Assembly (NCBI GenBank): GCA_910586965.1
Contig: CAJUMF010000040.1
Coordinates: 1 to 30,602, forward strand
Source: an uncultured Dorea sp.
GTDB lineage: Bacteria > Bacillota > Clostridia > Lachnospirales > Lachnospiraceae
Length of the DNA: 30,602 bases
Direction of reading: 5' to 3'
The notes under the pieces are model-generated. The model did no database searches. It had not been told where the DNA came from and worked only from the letters and a program-made list of their open reading frames with translations. Each line of letters begins with the position of its first letter. Position 1 is the stretch's first letter. The translations under genes were made by a program, and so were the position numbers. Of this stretch, positions 7,914 to 15,855 are shown in pieces.

Positions 7914-9359
7914 CTATCCTGCACCGATAACAGCCGCTGGTTTTTCCGCAAACACCTTCCGCGGAATCAAGCATACATCTGCAAATCCTTTCCCGGCAGG
8001 GCACTCGCGTACGATATGATAATATTCCCTTGCTGCATAAAATGCAATGCTAATCGTATAGCTCAAAGCATTCTCATCATTGTATTGAAGGATAGAAACC
8101 TCCTGATGCGCTTTATCTATTCCTTTTGCCACCGTCTCTTCATCCTTATTCCACATCGCCTCCAACAGTTTATACGACCGCTCAATAGAATGTATGACTT
8201 CATTCCAACCAATACCCTTAATCGCATTAAGATATTCCTGACCAACTTCTTTATTAGGAATAGAGGTCTTTTGCGACCTCTCGTCGTACGTGAGATATCC
8301 CAGATGAATCAATAATGTCAACACATCATCCTTTCCGGAAAAAGTTGTCATATCATTAGAAAAGCGCCCGATATCAACCGGCTCATGTCCTCCGGCAAGC
8401 ATCCGGCTCACTGTATCTTTAAGCCCATCATAATTCATCTGAATATATATCTTCAGCGCCTCATAAGTCTCTGTCTGATTCCAATAGTTGCGGTAATTGT
8501 GCCGTAGCATTGCTTCTACAACCGATTTAGGGTTGTATATAGACAACTTTTCCAAACGACCGGCGGACGAAACCGTAAAGCCATATCCATTATACCAGGC
8601 ATTTGCCTCTTCAAAATCCATTCCATATTCCAGACATAACCCTTTTACTTCTTCCTCAGTAAAGCCAAAATAGGAAGCCATCTGTCCGGAATCAGTCATA
8701 GAATATTCACTAAACATATTCAAAGCCGAATGAGTACCATATTTTTTAATCGGTAGGATTCCCGTCATATAAGCCAGACATACATAAGGACGATCTTTAA
8801 GCCATGAACGCAAAAAATCCAAATATTTCCTTTGAGCTTTTTCATTATGATCATATTCCCGAAAAATATAATCCCACTCGTCAATCAAGATAACAAAAGA
8901 CTTCTCCGTATGGTCATATACATCCTGCATAGCCCAGTCCAGATGTTCTTTATCCATATCTGAAATCTGGTAATTCCTGTCCATTTCCTTTATCACTCTC
9001 TTGTTAAGAAGCTTGATCATCTCCTCCACGGAAGCAGATTTACTCAAAAATTCCTGCATGTTTATCATTAATACATCATACTTATTCAAATGCCGATAAA
9101 AAGAATCTGCTTTCGCTATTTTTAAATCTGAAAACAGATTTTCCGTATTTTCCGAACTGACATAATAGGCCGCCAACATATATGCCGCCATAGACTTTCC
9201 AAAACGCCGCGGTCTGCTGACACAGATATACTTTTGCTGCGTGTGCAGCGCTTCGTTCGTGACAGCAATCAATTCACTTTTATCTACATAAATCTTCGAA
9301 TTCAAAGTCTCCTGAAACTGAATACTTGACGGGTTAAGATACTGTCCTATAAAACTCAC
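7914..9359 (-). CDS. AAA-ATPase-like protein with truncated C-terminal PD-(D/E)XK (DUF1703-type) domain
   Basis: The N-terminal AAA_ATPase-like domain has an YLNP...FQ...IYVDKSELI opening, Walker A RPRRFGKS (about 49-56) and Walker B FVILIDEWD (about 155-163). The C-terminal domain belongs to the PD-(D/E)XK family that accompanies it. It stops abruptly after GFADVCLIPRK...KPAAVIGAG. In the family this position normally continues into the catalytic ExK strand and further helices, so the nuclease-like site is incomplete. The frame opens with GTG 9359, but the ribosome site GAGGTG overlaps that codon. Homologues typically begin at the G-x-YLNP segment, where this gene has ATA (9350-9348), six bases after the site. 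Decay is therefore likely at both ends. The gene has its own promoter (9407-9435). Such genes are common, scattered and of uncertain function in gut anaerobes. Confidence 0.85.
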   Translation of the reverse strand: MSFIGQYLNPSSIQFQETLNSKIYVDKSELIAVTNEALHTQQKYICVSRPRRFGKSMAAYMLAAYYVSSENTENLFSDLKIAKADSFYRHLNKYDVLMINMQEFLSKSASVEEMIKLLNKRVIKEMDRNYQISDMDKEHLDWAMQDVYDHTEKSFVILIDEWDYIFREYDHNEKAQRKYLDFLRSWLKDRPYVCLAYMTGILPIKKYGTHSALNMFSEYSMTDSGQMASYFGFTEEEVKGLCLEYGMDFEEANAWYNGYGFTVSSAGRLEKLSIYNPKSVVEAMLRHNYRNYWNQTETYEALKIYIQMNYDGLKDTVSRMLAGGHEPVDIGRFSNDMTTFSGKDDVLTLLIHLGYLTYDERSQKTSIPNKEVGQEYLNAIKGIGWNEVIHSIERSYKLLEAMWNKDEETVAKGIDKAHQEVSILQYNDENALSYTISIAFYAAREYYHIVRECPAGKGFADVCLIPRKVFAEKPAAVIGAG

Positions 9360-9406
9360 CTCTTTTACTCTGATTCTTTCGCTCCCTTAAGGTACTATAT
9401 ACATTT

Positions 9407-9435
9407 ATAATAGGTTGTAAGAGAAGAAAAATCAA
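9407..9435 (-). promoter_or_regulatory. Promoter of the AAA-ATPase-like gene
   Basis: Read on the minus strand, TTGATT (9435-9430) and TATTAT (9412-9407) are separated by exactly 17 bases, a good SigA-type promoter. It lies about 50 bases upstream of the coding start and downstream of the glycan operon's last gene, so the ATPase gene has its own transcript start. Confidence 0.65.
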
Positions 9436-9460
9436 GATAATTCTTAAAGGAAGCGTGAAG

Positions 9461-10537
9461 TCAAAACACTCCCATAATCTTTATATAATCTTCCCCTTTA
9501 TCCCTCATAATCCGAAAACCTTTTCCCAGCCCCTCCATTGAGTATCTATGTGTGATCAGTTCCTCCGGCACCAATCTGCCAGCAGCAATCCGCTCTGTCA
9601 CATAATGCCAGTCATCTTCCGGTGCTCCTGCAAAAGAAGAATTCCATGTTCCGGTAACCGTAAGCTGATTCCTTAGTATCTTCCAGTAAATATCCCTTGG
9701 AATCCCTATGTCTGAAAATGGGTTTCCCACCAGGCACACTTTCCCCGACACAGCCGCCAGATCTATCGCATCTGATATCGTCTCATTTCGTCCCACACAT
9801 TCAAAAAAAACGTCGGCGCCCAAGCCATCCGTCCTCTCCATCAGCCAATATCTCAGCCTTTCTTTACCTTCATCAGGAGCACCTTCCCTAGATTTTCTGC
9901 TGTCAAAAAAAGAAGCTTCCGAAAATCCCATTTTTGAAAAAGCTGTCTTTTGAAAGTTCTTATTTCCAATCGCAAATATATTTTTAAATCCTGCTTCTTT
10001 AAGAATCATAACCAGCAAGAGTCCTATCGTGCCAAGTCCGCAGACCACTATTCTGTCCCTCCTGCACGGCAATACCCTTCGCATCGCATGTACTGCCACC
10101 GCCATAGGCTCTAACATCGCCGCTGCTTCGAAAGATATCGTTTCCGGCAGTTGTACCAGATTCGCCGCCGGGACTGCCGCATATTCTGCAAACCCGCCGT
10201 CCCTCCTGGAGCCAAGATAACTGTAATTCCTGCAGACTTCATACTTCCGTTCCTTGCATGCCACACATTCACCGCAGGGAATCAACGGAAAGACACCTAC
10301 CCTTTTGCCTAAAAACCTTTCACTCACATTTTTCCCAAGCTCTACTACCTCCCCGGAAAATTCGTGTCCCGGGATCAAAGGCATCTTATGGGCACCGTTT
10401 TCGAATATACGCGGAATATCCGAACCGCATATGCCGCTGGCCCTTACCCTTACAATTACCTCTCCCTCTTTTGGTGCCGGCTCCGGCACATTCTTCATCT
10501 TTATATTTCCTGTGCTTTGCAAAACATATACCTTCAT
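9461..10537 (-). CDS. Zinc-dependent medium-chain polyol-phosphate dehydrogenase (TarJ/galactitol-phosphate-dehydrogenase-like)
   Basis: This protein of 358 residues has the medium-chain alcohol dehydrogenase layout. The catalytic zinc ligands are Cys37 (GICGSD) and His58-Glu59 (GHEF). The four structural zinc cysteines lie in CGECVACKERKYEVC (88-102). The Rossmann motif GLGTIG falls at about 166-171. By family it reduces a ketose phosphate to a polyol phosphate with NAD(P)H, or the reverse. It shares an operon with an IspD/TarI-like cytidylyltransferase and a ribulose-phosphate-epimerase-like protein. I infer it makes the pentitol phosphate for a CDP-pentitol (ribitol as in TarJ, or arabitol from xylulose-5-phosphate). 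The ATG follows GGGGGAGG. It is the last gene of the long operon, and no convincing terminator follows it. Confidence 0.85.
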   Translation of the reverse strand: MKVYVLQSTGNIKMKNVPEPAPKEGEVIVRVRASGICGSDIPRIFENGAHKMPLIPGHEFSGEVVELGKNVSERFLGKRVGVFPLIPCGECVACKERKYEVCRNYSYLGSRRDGGFAEYAAVPAANLVQLPETISFEAAAMLEPMAVAVHAMRRVLPCRRDRIVVCGLGTIGLLLVMILKEAGFKNIFAIGNKNFQKTAFSKMGFSEASFFDSRKSREGAPDEGKERLRYWLMERTDGLGADVFFECVGRNETISDAIDLAAVSGKVCLVGNPFSDIGIPRDIYWKILRNQLTVTGTWNSSFAGAPEDDWHYVTERIAAGRLVPEELITHRYSMEGLGKGFRIMRDKGEDYIKIMGVF

Positions 10538-10569
10538 CAGAGCCTCCCCCTTATCTACACAAAAGAAAC

Positions 10570-11493
10570 CTACGATTCCAAAAACATCAATGCCGTCTGG
10601 TCAAAACACTCTTCCAATAGATTATGGTCAAAAAAACTCGTGCAGTCACGGCTCCAACAAATATTTTCCCTAATTACCTTTGCCGGGCATCCGGCAATAA
10701 TTACATGATCTCCAAAACTTGACGAAGTGACCGCTCTTTCGCCCACAACCGAACCAATACCAATATGCGTTCCTGCAAGAAGCTCTGCTCCATAACCTAT
10801 CCAGACCTGGTCCCCAATTACAATATCCTTTGGATAATTGATCCTCTCATGAGTCTGGTTGTCAAATATATGATGTGCGTCATGGGTTCGAAATTTAATC
10901 TCGCCAGACAGCATACAATATTTCCCGATTTTCAGCATCGCACGTGATATATTGCATAGCGCACTCTGCACAGAAACATAGTCTTCTATAATACATGTTG
11001 CCTGATTCTCACAGTAAAGCTCCAATCTGTTTATCGCTACTTCTCTGCCTATCCTGACAAAATTATCCTTGCCCTGAAAATGGATGGTAACATTAGGCGC
11101 AATTGTCGTATCAAACACAATACAATTATTATCATTATCCCTATATTCTGTTTGCGGCAATAATCTGATTAAGTCCTGTCCTCTAACAGAGTATTCTTTG
11201 GGAAACAAATCATACACATAACACACATCCATACCCTGACCGATTTCCCGTACAATTGCATCCCTGATTGAAGGAAATTCAGGAAAAAGTATGATTAATG
11301 CTTTTTTTAATTGTTTTAATTCATCCAAATGTATAATTGGTATATTATCATATTTTTTTACATCTGATTTTTCCCATTTTTTATCCGCGAGATAATGAAT
11401 TTTGACCCTGTTTTTTAATCGGCATTTTGTTTGCTCATAATTTTGCCCGATTCCATATCCGACAATAACATCATAATTATTAAAGTCTATCAT
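10570..11493 (-). CDS. Left-handed beta-helix acyltransferase with N-terminal Rossmann-like (PglD_N-like) domain
   Basis: This protein has 307 residues. The first ~105 form a small nucleotide-binding-like domain (DVIVGYGIG at the start, then a short beta strand with an acidic end). The remainder carries hexapeptide repeats (APNVTIHFQG, VRIGREVAI, VWIGYGAELLAGTHIGIGSVVGE) and the HHIFD segment of xenobiotic/serine-O-acetyltransferase-type enzymes, ending with AGCPAKVIRE. It probably O- or N-acylates a sugar or polyol of the local glycan, with acetyl-CoA as likely donor. The ATG at 11493 has a GAGGA site; a TTG 15 bases upstream is less likely. It overlaps the end of the cytidylyltransferase gene by 14 bases. 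Confidence 0.8.
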   Translation of the reverse strand: MIDFNNYDVIVGYGIGQNYEQTKCRLKNRVKIHYLADKKWEKSDVKKYDNIPIIHLDELKQLKKALIILFPEFPSIRDAIVREIGQGMDVCYVYDLFPKEYSVRGQDLIRLLPQTEYRDNDNNCIVFDTTIAPNVTIHFQGKDNFVRIGREVAINRLELYCENQATCIIEDYVSVQSALCNISRAMLKIGKYCMLSGEIKFRTHDAHHIFDNQTHERINYPKDIVIGDQVWIGYGAELLAGTHIGIGSVVGERAVTSSSFGDHVIIAGCPAKVIRENICWSRDCTSFFDHNLLEECFDQTALMFLES

Positions 11494-12211
11494 CCTGTTT
11501 TTCCTCAAAAATATCTTTCCTTGATTCTATAATCTGTATGAAATGTTCTAAGTCTGTTTTTGTCGTAATTTTAAAATTATTTTCATCTCCAGGAATTATC
11601 GCAATATCCATCCCAGCCATAACGGCCGGTTCTGCCGAACCGTTAACCTCAAGGATATGTCCCGGCAATAACCTCCGATTTGCCTCATAATACGTTTTCA
11701 GCCGGAATACCTCCGGCGCCTGCCCCGCATATATCTCTCCCCGATTTAATAATGCGGTAATACTTTTTCCATCCATGCTGGAATATACTGTATCCTTCAT
11801 CGGCAGTCCTGGCATCACGCCATCGTGACCATCTACGGCACATAAGCACTCCTCAATCATCTTCATTGAAAGCATTGGCCGCACTGCATCATGAACCATT
11901 ACATAATCCCTGTCATCAGCAAAATCTCTAATATCACAAAGTCCATGGTAAATAGAAAGCTGACGATTTCTGCCCGGGAGAGAAAAACCTCTAAACTTTC
12001 CTTTCCTGTCATAAATCCCCAGCCATCCCGTGATAAACTTTTGCCATTCCAAGTCTGCAACAATCAAAATTGCATCAATCTGAGGATGTAAAGACAGACT
12101 TTCTACACAATAAGTAAAAATCGGTCTTCCGCCAACTTCTATATACTGCTTGGGGACATCCAGCCCCATCCTCGTTCCTATACCGCCAGACAAGATTAAA
12201 GCAATATTCAT
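11480..12211 (-). CDS. IspD/TarI-family cytidylyltransferase (probable CDP-pentitol synthase)
   Basis: This protein of 243 residues has the IspD-family signature. It shows LSGGIGTRMG at 7-16 with PKQY at 20-23, the MVHDAVRP segment, GQAPEVFRL, and an end like FKITTKTDLEHF. Members transfer CMP from CTP to 2-C-methylerythritol-4-phosphate (IspD) or to ribitol-5-phosphate and other pentitol phosphates (TarI, Bcs1, Abp1). I favour a pentitol phosphate as substrate because the gene sits in a glycan operon beside a polyol-phosphate dehydrogenase and a pentulose-phosphate-epimerase-like gene. A second IspD elsewhere in the genome would support that. ATG 12211 follows GGGAAGGA. No fused reductase domain is present. 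Confidence 0.82.
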   Translation of the reverse strand: MNIALILSGGIGTRMGLDVPKQYIEVGGRPIFTYCVESLSLHPQIDAILIVADLEWQKFITGWLGIYDRKGKFRGFSLPGRNRQLSIYHGLCDIRDFADDRDYVMVHDAVRPMLSMKMIEECLCAVDGHDGVMPGLPMKDTVYSSMDGKSITALLNRGEIYAGQAPEVFRLKTYYEANRRLLPGHILEVNGSAEPAVMAGMDIAIIPGDENNFKITTKTDLEHFIQIIESRKDIFEEKQDDRL

Positions 12212-12256
12212 GATTTATTATCCTTCCCTAAGTACCGCGTCATCTTAAAATATCCT

Positions 12257-12919
12257 TTAAAATTTCAGCAGGCGGATATTTTCCAACGTCTCTCCATATG
12301 TTTTAGTTTTTTCAAACAGCAATGTGGTACCAAGCACAAAGCCCTTTACCCCTTTGGGTGCAAAATCTATAATCTTATCTGCACTGCAGGCTCCGTCCCA
12401 ATAAATTTCAAAACCCATATCTTCCTTCATAGAAAGAAGCTTTGTAATCTTCTCCCCCACATAAGGCAGATACATCTGTCCTGCATTGCCAGGATTCACC
12501 GACATGACCAGTACTTTATCAACAATGCGAAGCATCTCCATGACTGTCTCTACTGACGTCCCCGGATTAATTGCAATCCCCGGTATCATCCCCGCATCGA
12601 TAATACTCTTTAAAGTCGTAGACGGATGATACTCTGCTTCCGGATGAATATACACCGTGTCTCCTTTGCGGAGATGATCCAAAAACAAATGGATACGATT
12701 ATTGGGATGCTCTATCATCAAATGCACATCCAATGGCTTTTTCGTTGCTTTTGCTATGTATCTCATATCATTTAAAGACATAGCAAAATTAGGCACATAA
12801 CGCCCATCCATAATATCAATATGAAAGGAATCGATACCTCCCTGTTCCAAAGCTATTACTTCGCGTTCCAGATGCCCGTAATCAGCACACATCATAGAAG
12901 CCAATAACTCAAAGTTCAC
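12257..12919 (-). CDS. Ribulose-phosphate 3-epimerase family protein (divergent)
   Basis: This protein of 220 residues is a TIM barrel of the ribulose-phosphate-3-epimerase family. It shows ADYGHLERE, HIDIMDGRYVPNFAMS (metal ligands His33 and Asp35), DVHLMIEHP (His66) and MSVNPGNAGQMY. Where housekeeping enzymes have VNPGFGGQ and VDGGI, this one has VNPGNAGQ and YWDGAC, so substrate or specificity may differ. The likely reaction is ribulose-5-phosphate to xylulose-5-phosphate. That would feed the operon's transketolase (sedoheptulose-7-phosphate supply) or its polyol-phosphate dehydrogenase. I choose GTG 12919 because TAGGAAG lies 8 bases before it. The GTG at 12928 is in frame but directly abuts that site. 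Confidence 0.82.
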   Translation of the reverse strand: MNFELLASMMCADYGHLEREVIALEQGGIDSFHIDIMDGRYVPNFAMSLNDMRYIAKATKKPLDVHLMIEHPNNRIHLFLDHLRKGDTVYIHPEAEYHPSTTLKSIIDAGMIPGIAINPGTSVETVMEMLRIVDKVLVMSVNPGNAGQMYLPYVGEKITKLLSMKEDMGFEIYWDGACSADKIIDFAPKGVKGFVLGTTLLFEKTKTYGETLENIRLLKF

Positions 12920-12931
12920 TGCACTCACTTC

Positions 12932-13636
12932 CTATACAAAAAAATTTTTATTCGCGTAAACTACATGATATTGACGCCCCCGCCCTTCAAAAAAGTAAGT
13001 CATAAGTCTCTCCGCCATAAAACCAGGATAGCGATTTTGATACTTATCCTCCCTCTTTCCAATACGTTTAGCTGCAGCATCCAATATAGGAAAAAGCCAC
13101 GAACACAACTCATCAAAGACAGTCTTTTTTGCAATTAACATATTACACGGCGAATACAATCCTTCATTGAAAAACTCCAGCGCCATATCATACTCCAACG
13201 AAAGATTTTTTTGAAAATATTCCATCAAAATCTCCCAATCCGATGCCACATGCCGCTCTTTATAATTCCCTGCCACGCATGGTGCAACATAAAGCGGTAC
13301 CGGTAAAATTACATCTATTCCATTCTTTTCCATTTTCTCTAACCAGTCATCCGGCAAGAGGAAATGCCTGCGATAATGCACCAGTCCTACATAATCTTCT
13401 TTCGCGTTTTTCCATATCCAATATAAGCCAGTCAGTTCACAATACTGCTGATTTTTCTCAGAGATATTCTCTCCTGTATCGTCCGTAATTACTTCACTGT
13501 ATATCCTCTTATCTGTTAATGCTGCTCCGACCTGCAGGATCACTTCATCTTTTATCAAACTATAATTTTCCTGTTTCAATGGCTTGTCATAAATGGAGCT
13601 TGCCACATAAATCTTTGCTGTTTTGTTTTCCTTCAT
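12932..13636 (-). CDS. DUF4422 family glycosyltransferase-like protein
   Basis: This protein of 234 residues has the DUF4422 pattern: KIYVASSIYDKP at the start, ISEKNQQYCELTGLYWIWKN, then VGLVHYRRHF, and LYSPCNMLIAKK further on. Such proteins are found in capsule, O-antigen and glycan loci and are regarded as putative glycosyltransferases; donor and acceptor are unknown. The ATG at 13636 begins two bases after the stop of the upstream gene, so translation is probably coupled; no strong ribosome binding site is present. Confidence 0.8.
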   Translation of the reverse strand: MKENKTAKIYVASSIYDKPLKQENYSLIKDEVILQVGAALTDKRIYSEVITDDTGENISEKNQQYCELTGLYWIWKNAKEDYVGLVHYRRHFLLPDDWLEKMEKNGIDVILPVPLYVAPCVAGNYKERHVASDWEILMEYFQKNLSLEYDMALEFFNEGLYSPCNMLIAKKTVFDELCSWLFPILDAAAKRIGKREDKYQNRYPGFMAERLMTYFFEGRGRQYHVVYANKNFFV

Positions 13637-13638
13637 AA

Positions 13639-14028
13639 TCAAAAATCATCTATCAGAATAAATTCTCTCCCATGCTCCCGATACCATTTTTTCATATATG
13701 CATTGCGAAGCTCCCGATCCATATCCACTGTTACTGGAATGATTTCAGAAAATCCCACTGCTGCCAGCTCTTCAGTCAATTTGGCATGATTCGTCCCCCG
13801 TGTGCCGAGATAAACCGGCAAAGCCTTATTTACAAACTGATCCATCCTGCTATATGTAATAGGCAAAACAGGGATTCCATCAATAAAATCAGGATTCTCG
13901 TCCTGCAATTCTTCACTAACAAGATATGCCAAAACCTCTACACCGGGATAAAGATAATTTATGTAAGCTTTTAAAGTACGGGAACGGGAATGTGCCCCCG
14001 CTATATAAAGTTGCTTCACCTCATCCAT
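13639..14028 (-). CDS. Small stand-alone Rossmann-like protein of the glycan operon
   Basis: This protein of 129 residues begins VKQLYIAGAHSRSRTLKAYI. A beta-alpha-beta unit follows, with VEVLAYLVSEE and a GIPVLPI strand. This order (nucleotide-binding loop, xxFVDN-like strand, then G-x-P-V) matches the C-terminal domain of the two GT2 proteins in this operon and the N-terminal domain of the acyltransferase. I did not recognise a named family. It may be a free version of that domain, or a partner of the GT2 or DUF4422 proteins on either side. ATG 14028 follows the upstream GT2 stop codon by one base. Real gene: likely. Function: unknown. Confidence 0.7.
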   Translation of the reverse strand: MDEVKQLYIAGAHSRSRTLKAYINYLYPGVEVLAYLVSEELQDENPDFIDGIPVLPITYSRMDQFVNKALPVYLGTRGTNHAKLTEELAAVGFSEIIPVTVDMDRELRNAYMKKWYREHGREFILIDDF

Positions 14029-14029
14029 C

Positions 14030-15202
14030 CTACTTGATAACCCCGCTCTTCCACGCATCTGTAAGAACCTCTACGCCCAGCGTATTTTGTACTTTTTCGC
14101 ATATATCAGAATAATCTATTATCTTTACGGAAGCATCCAGCCCCATCTTTGTCAATTGATTGGTAATCGCGCTTTCGTTCCCCAATGCAGATATAATAAC
14201 CGACAGATTCTTTTCCGTTTTTAATTTTTCTGGCGGACAGACTTTATAGCCTAAATATTCTCCTGAATTAGTAAAATAATTATTGTCAACAAAGTATTCC
14301 AGTTTTCCTTTACCCAGCCTTACTAAATGCTCTGCCTTTTTTCCTATATGCCCCGTACCAAAAATTACATAACGTTCTCCTTCTGCCAGGTATTTTCTAA
14401 GTTCAAGCTCAAAGTCCTTTTTAACTGCGGTTTCTTCATAATATAAGATTGTTCGTGATGCAAAATACCTCTTGAACTTTGGTAAATATTTTTTTTTGGC
14501 TTCGCTGTCATTTCCTACAACCAGCCGAAATATTTCCGCATCGTCCATGCAGCCCTCATACTCATTTTCCACAGATCTACCAAAAACTGAATAATTAGTC
14601 AAAGCCTGCTTTGATTCTATATATTCAAAAAGCTTGCCCTGATGATAAAGAAGCAGCCAAAAATAATGATCTGTCGAAATATGGATCCGCTCTTTGTTCT
14701 GCCCCCAGTATTGTTCATAGTATTCTTCTAACAATCCTTTTTTTACAAAAGCGGCGTTAGTAAAAATTGCATTATAATAATACAAATCCTCCAGCACCCT
14801 GTTTTTTGCACACTTTATCACTTTTTCACCCGTAGGATGTATACTGCAGCAATCCCCATAAAGGACATCCGCCCGGTGTTTCTTATACGTATCAGCCGCA
14901 GCCGCGAGAGCACCCTGGTTATACCAGTCATCTGCCCCAAGCATTGCAACCAGTTCACCTGTAGCATATTTTAGGTTCTTTGCCATTGCCGCAGACGGCC
15001 CGCCATCTTTTTGCGACACAAAATAATCAATGGAATCCTCATATTGCTTAATAATATCCACTGTATTATCCGTCGAGCCTCCATCCAAAACCATAATTTC
15101 CTTATTTTCATAATCCTGCCCTAAAAAGCTGTTTATAGCTCTCTCGATAGTTTCCTGCATATTAAATACCGGAATCATTACTGTAATCCGTGGATTATCC
15201 AT
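14030..15202 (-). CDS. GT2 glycosyltransferase with C-terminal Rossmann-like domain (copy 1)
   Basis: This protein of 390 residues has an N-terminal GT-A family 2 domain (about 1-230): ITVMIPVFNMQETIERAI, VLDGGSTDNT and the metal-binding GADDW. A C-terminal domain of about 100 residues starts YVIFGTGHIGKKAEHL and includes EYFVDNN and YKVCPPEKL. It presumably transfers a nucleotide-activated sugar of this operon to a glycan or protein in the cytoplasm. The GT2 copy at 24662-25834 has the same length, layout and closing motif (YSDI...DAW..G.I), so the two are paralogues. ATG 15202 is chosen for GGGAG seven bases upstream. The upstream gmhA stop (15207-15205) lies just before it. Confidence 0.9.
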   Translation of the reverse strand: MDNPRITVMIPVFNMQETIERAINSFLGQDYENKEIMVLDGGSTDNTVDIIKQYEDSIDYFVSQKDGGPSAAMAKNLKYATGELVAMLGADDWYNQGALAAAADTYKKHRADVLYGDCCSIHPTGEKVIKCAKNRVLEDLYYYNAIFTNAAFVKKGLLEEYYEQYWGQNKERIHISTDHYFWLLLYHQGKLFEYIESKQALTNYSVFGRSVENEYEGCMDDAEIFRLVVGNDSEAKKKYLPKFKRYFASRTILYYEETAVKKDFELELRKYLAEGERYVIFGTGHIGKKAEHLVRLGKGKLEYFVDNNYFTNSGEYLGYKVCPPEKLKTEKNLSVIISALGNESAITNQLTKMGLDASVKIIDYSDICEKVQNTLGVEVLTDAWKSGVIK

Positions 15203-15204
15203 AT

Positions 15205-15855
15205 TCACTCTCCCATACCAAAAAAATATTCTTCAAGCATCATACTCCAGCAATGATAAATTGGTAAATGCAGCTCCTGAATCTTATAATTCTCACTTTC
15301 AGGCGCCTTTACCAGTACATCACAGTAGTTCCCCAGCTTACCTCCTGTAAGCCCTGTAAGACCAACTACTTGTATATCCAACGCTTTTGCCGTAATTGCC
15401 GCATTAATGATATCCATACTATTTCCGCTGGTGGAAATTCCCAAAAATACATCCCCTTTTTTGCCATAGCCTAAAAGCTTCTGTGCAAATATGTTCTCTA
15501 CGTCCACATCGTTTAAAAAGGCTGTGGAAAGCGCATCCTGTGATGTCAATGGCAAAACCGCCAGCGCACCTTGAAGCCTCTCTGATATTGCAACGCCTTT
15601 TTCTGGTTCTATTGCAGCAAAGCGCTGCCGCAGTTCTTCTGAAAGGGGACGCTTTTTCAAGAATCCTTTCATCAACTCTCCTGCAATATGCTCGGAATCT
15701 GCCGCTGATCCCCCGTTGCCTGCAACAAGCAGCTTGCCGCCAGCTTCAAAGCACTGTCGCAGCAAATCATATGCGCCGAGCAAATCCCTTCTTGCTTCCG
15801 CCAGCTTGGGATATCGGACAAGCAAGTCATCTATGTATTTCCATGGCTCATGCAT
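15205..15855 (-). CDS. gmhA: Sedoheptulose-7-phosphate isomerase GmhA
   Basis: This SIS-domain protein has 216 residues. VAGNGGSAADSEHIAGEL at 44-61 is the GmhA signature, with the zinc/active-site residues His56 and Glu60, and GISTSGNS is the phosphosugar loop. GmhA converts sedoheptulose-7-phosphate to D-glycero-D-manno-heptose-7-phosphate, the first step of NDP-heptose synthesis. The remaining enzymes of the GDP branch are all in this operon: HddA at 23650-24651, and GmhB and HddC fused directly upstream. Its start overlaps the upstream gene by 8 bases. Confidence 0.93.
   Translation of the reverse strand: MHEPWKYIDDLLVRYPKLAEARRDLLGAYDLLRQCFEAGGKLLVAGNGGSAADSEHIAGELMKGFLKKRPLSEELRQRFAAIEPEKGVAISERLQGALAVLPLTSQDALSTAFLNDVDVENIFAQKLLGYGKKGDVFLGISTSGNSMDIINAAITAKALDIQVVGLTGLTGGKLGNYCDVLVKAPESENYKIQELHLPIYHCWSMMLEEYFFGMGE

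Noticed and set aside
10254..10708. Several overlapping plus-strand frames opposite the dehydrogenase and acyltransferase genes
   Set aside because: They lie antisense to well-conserved genes, lack ribosome sites and have Pro/His/Ser-rich shadow composition.
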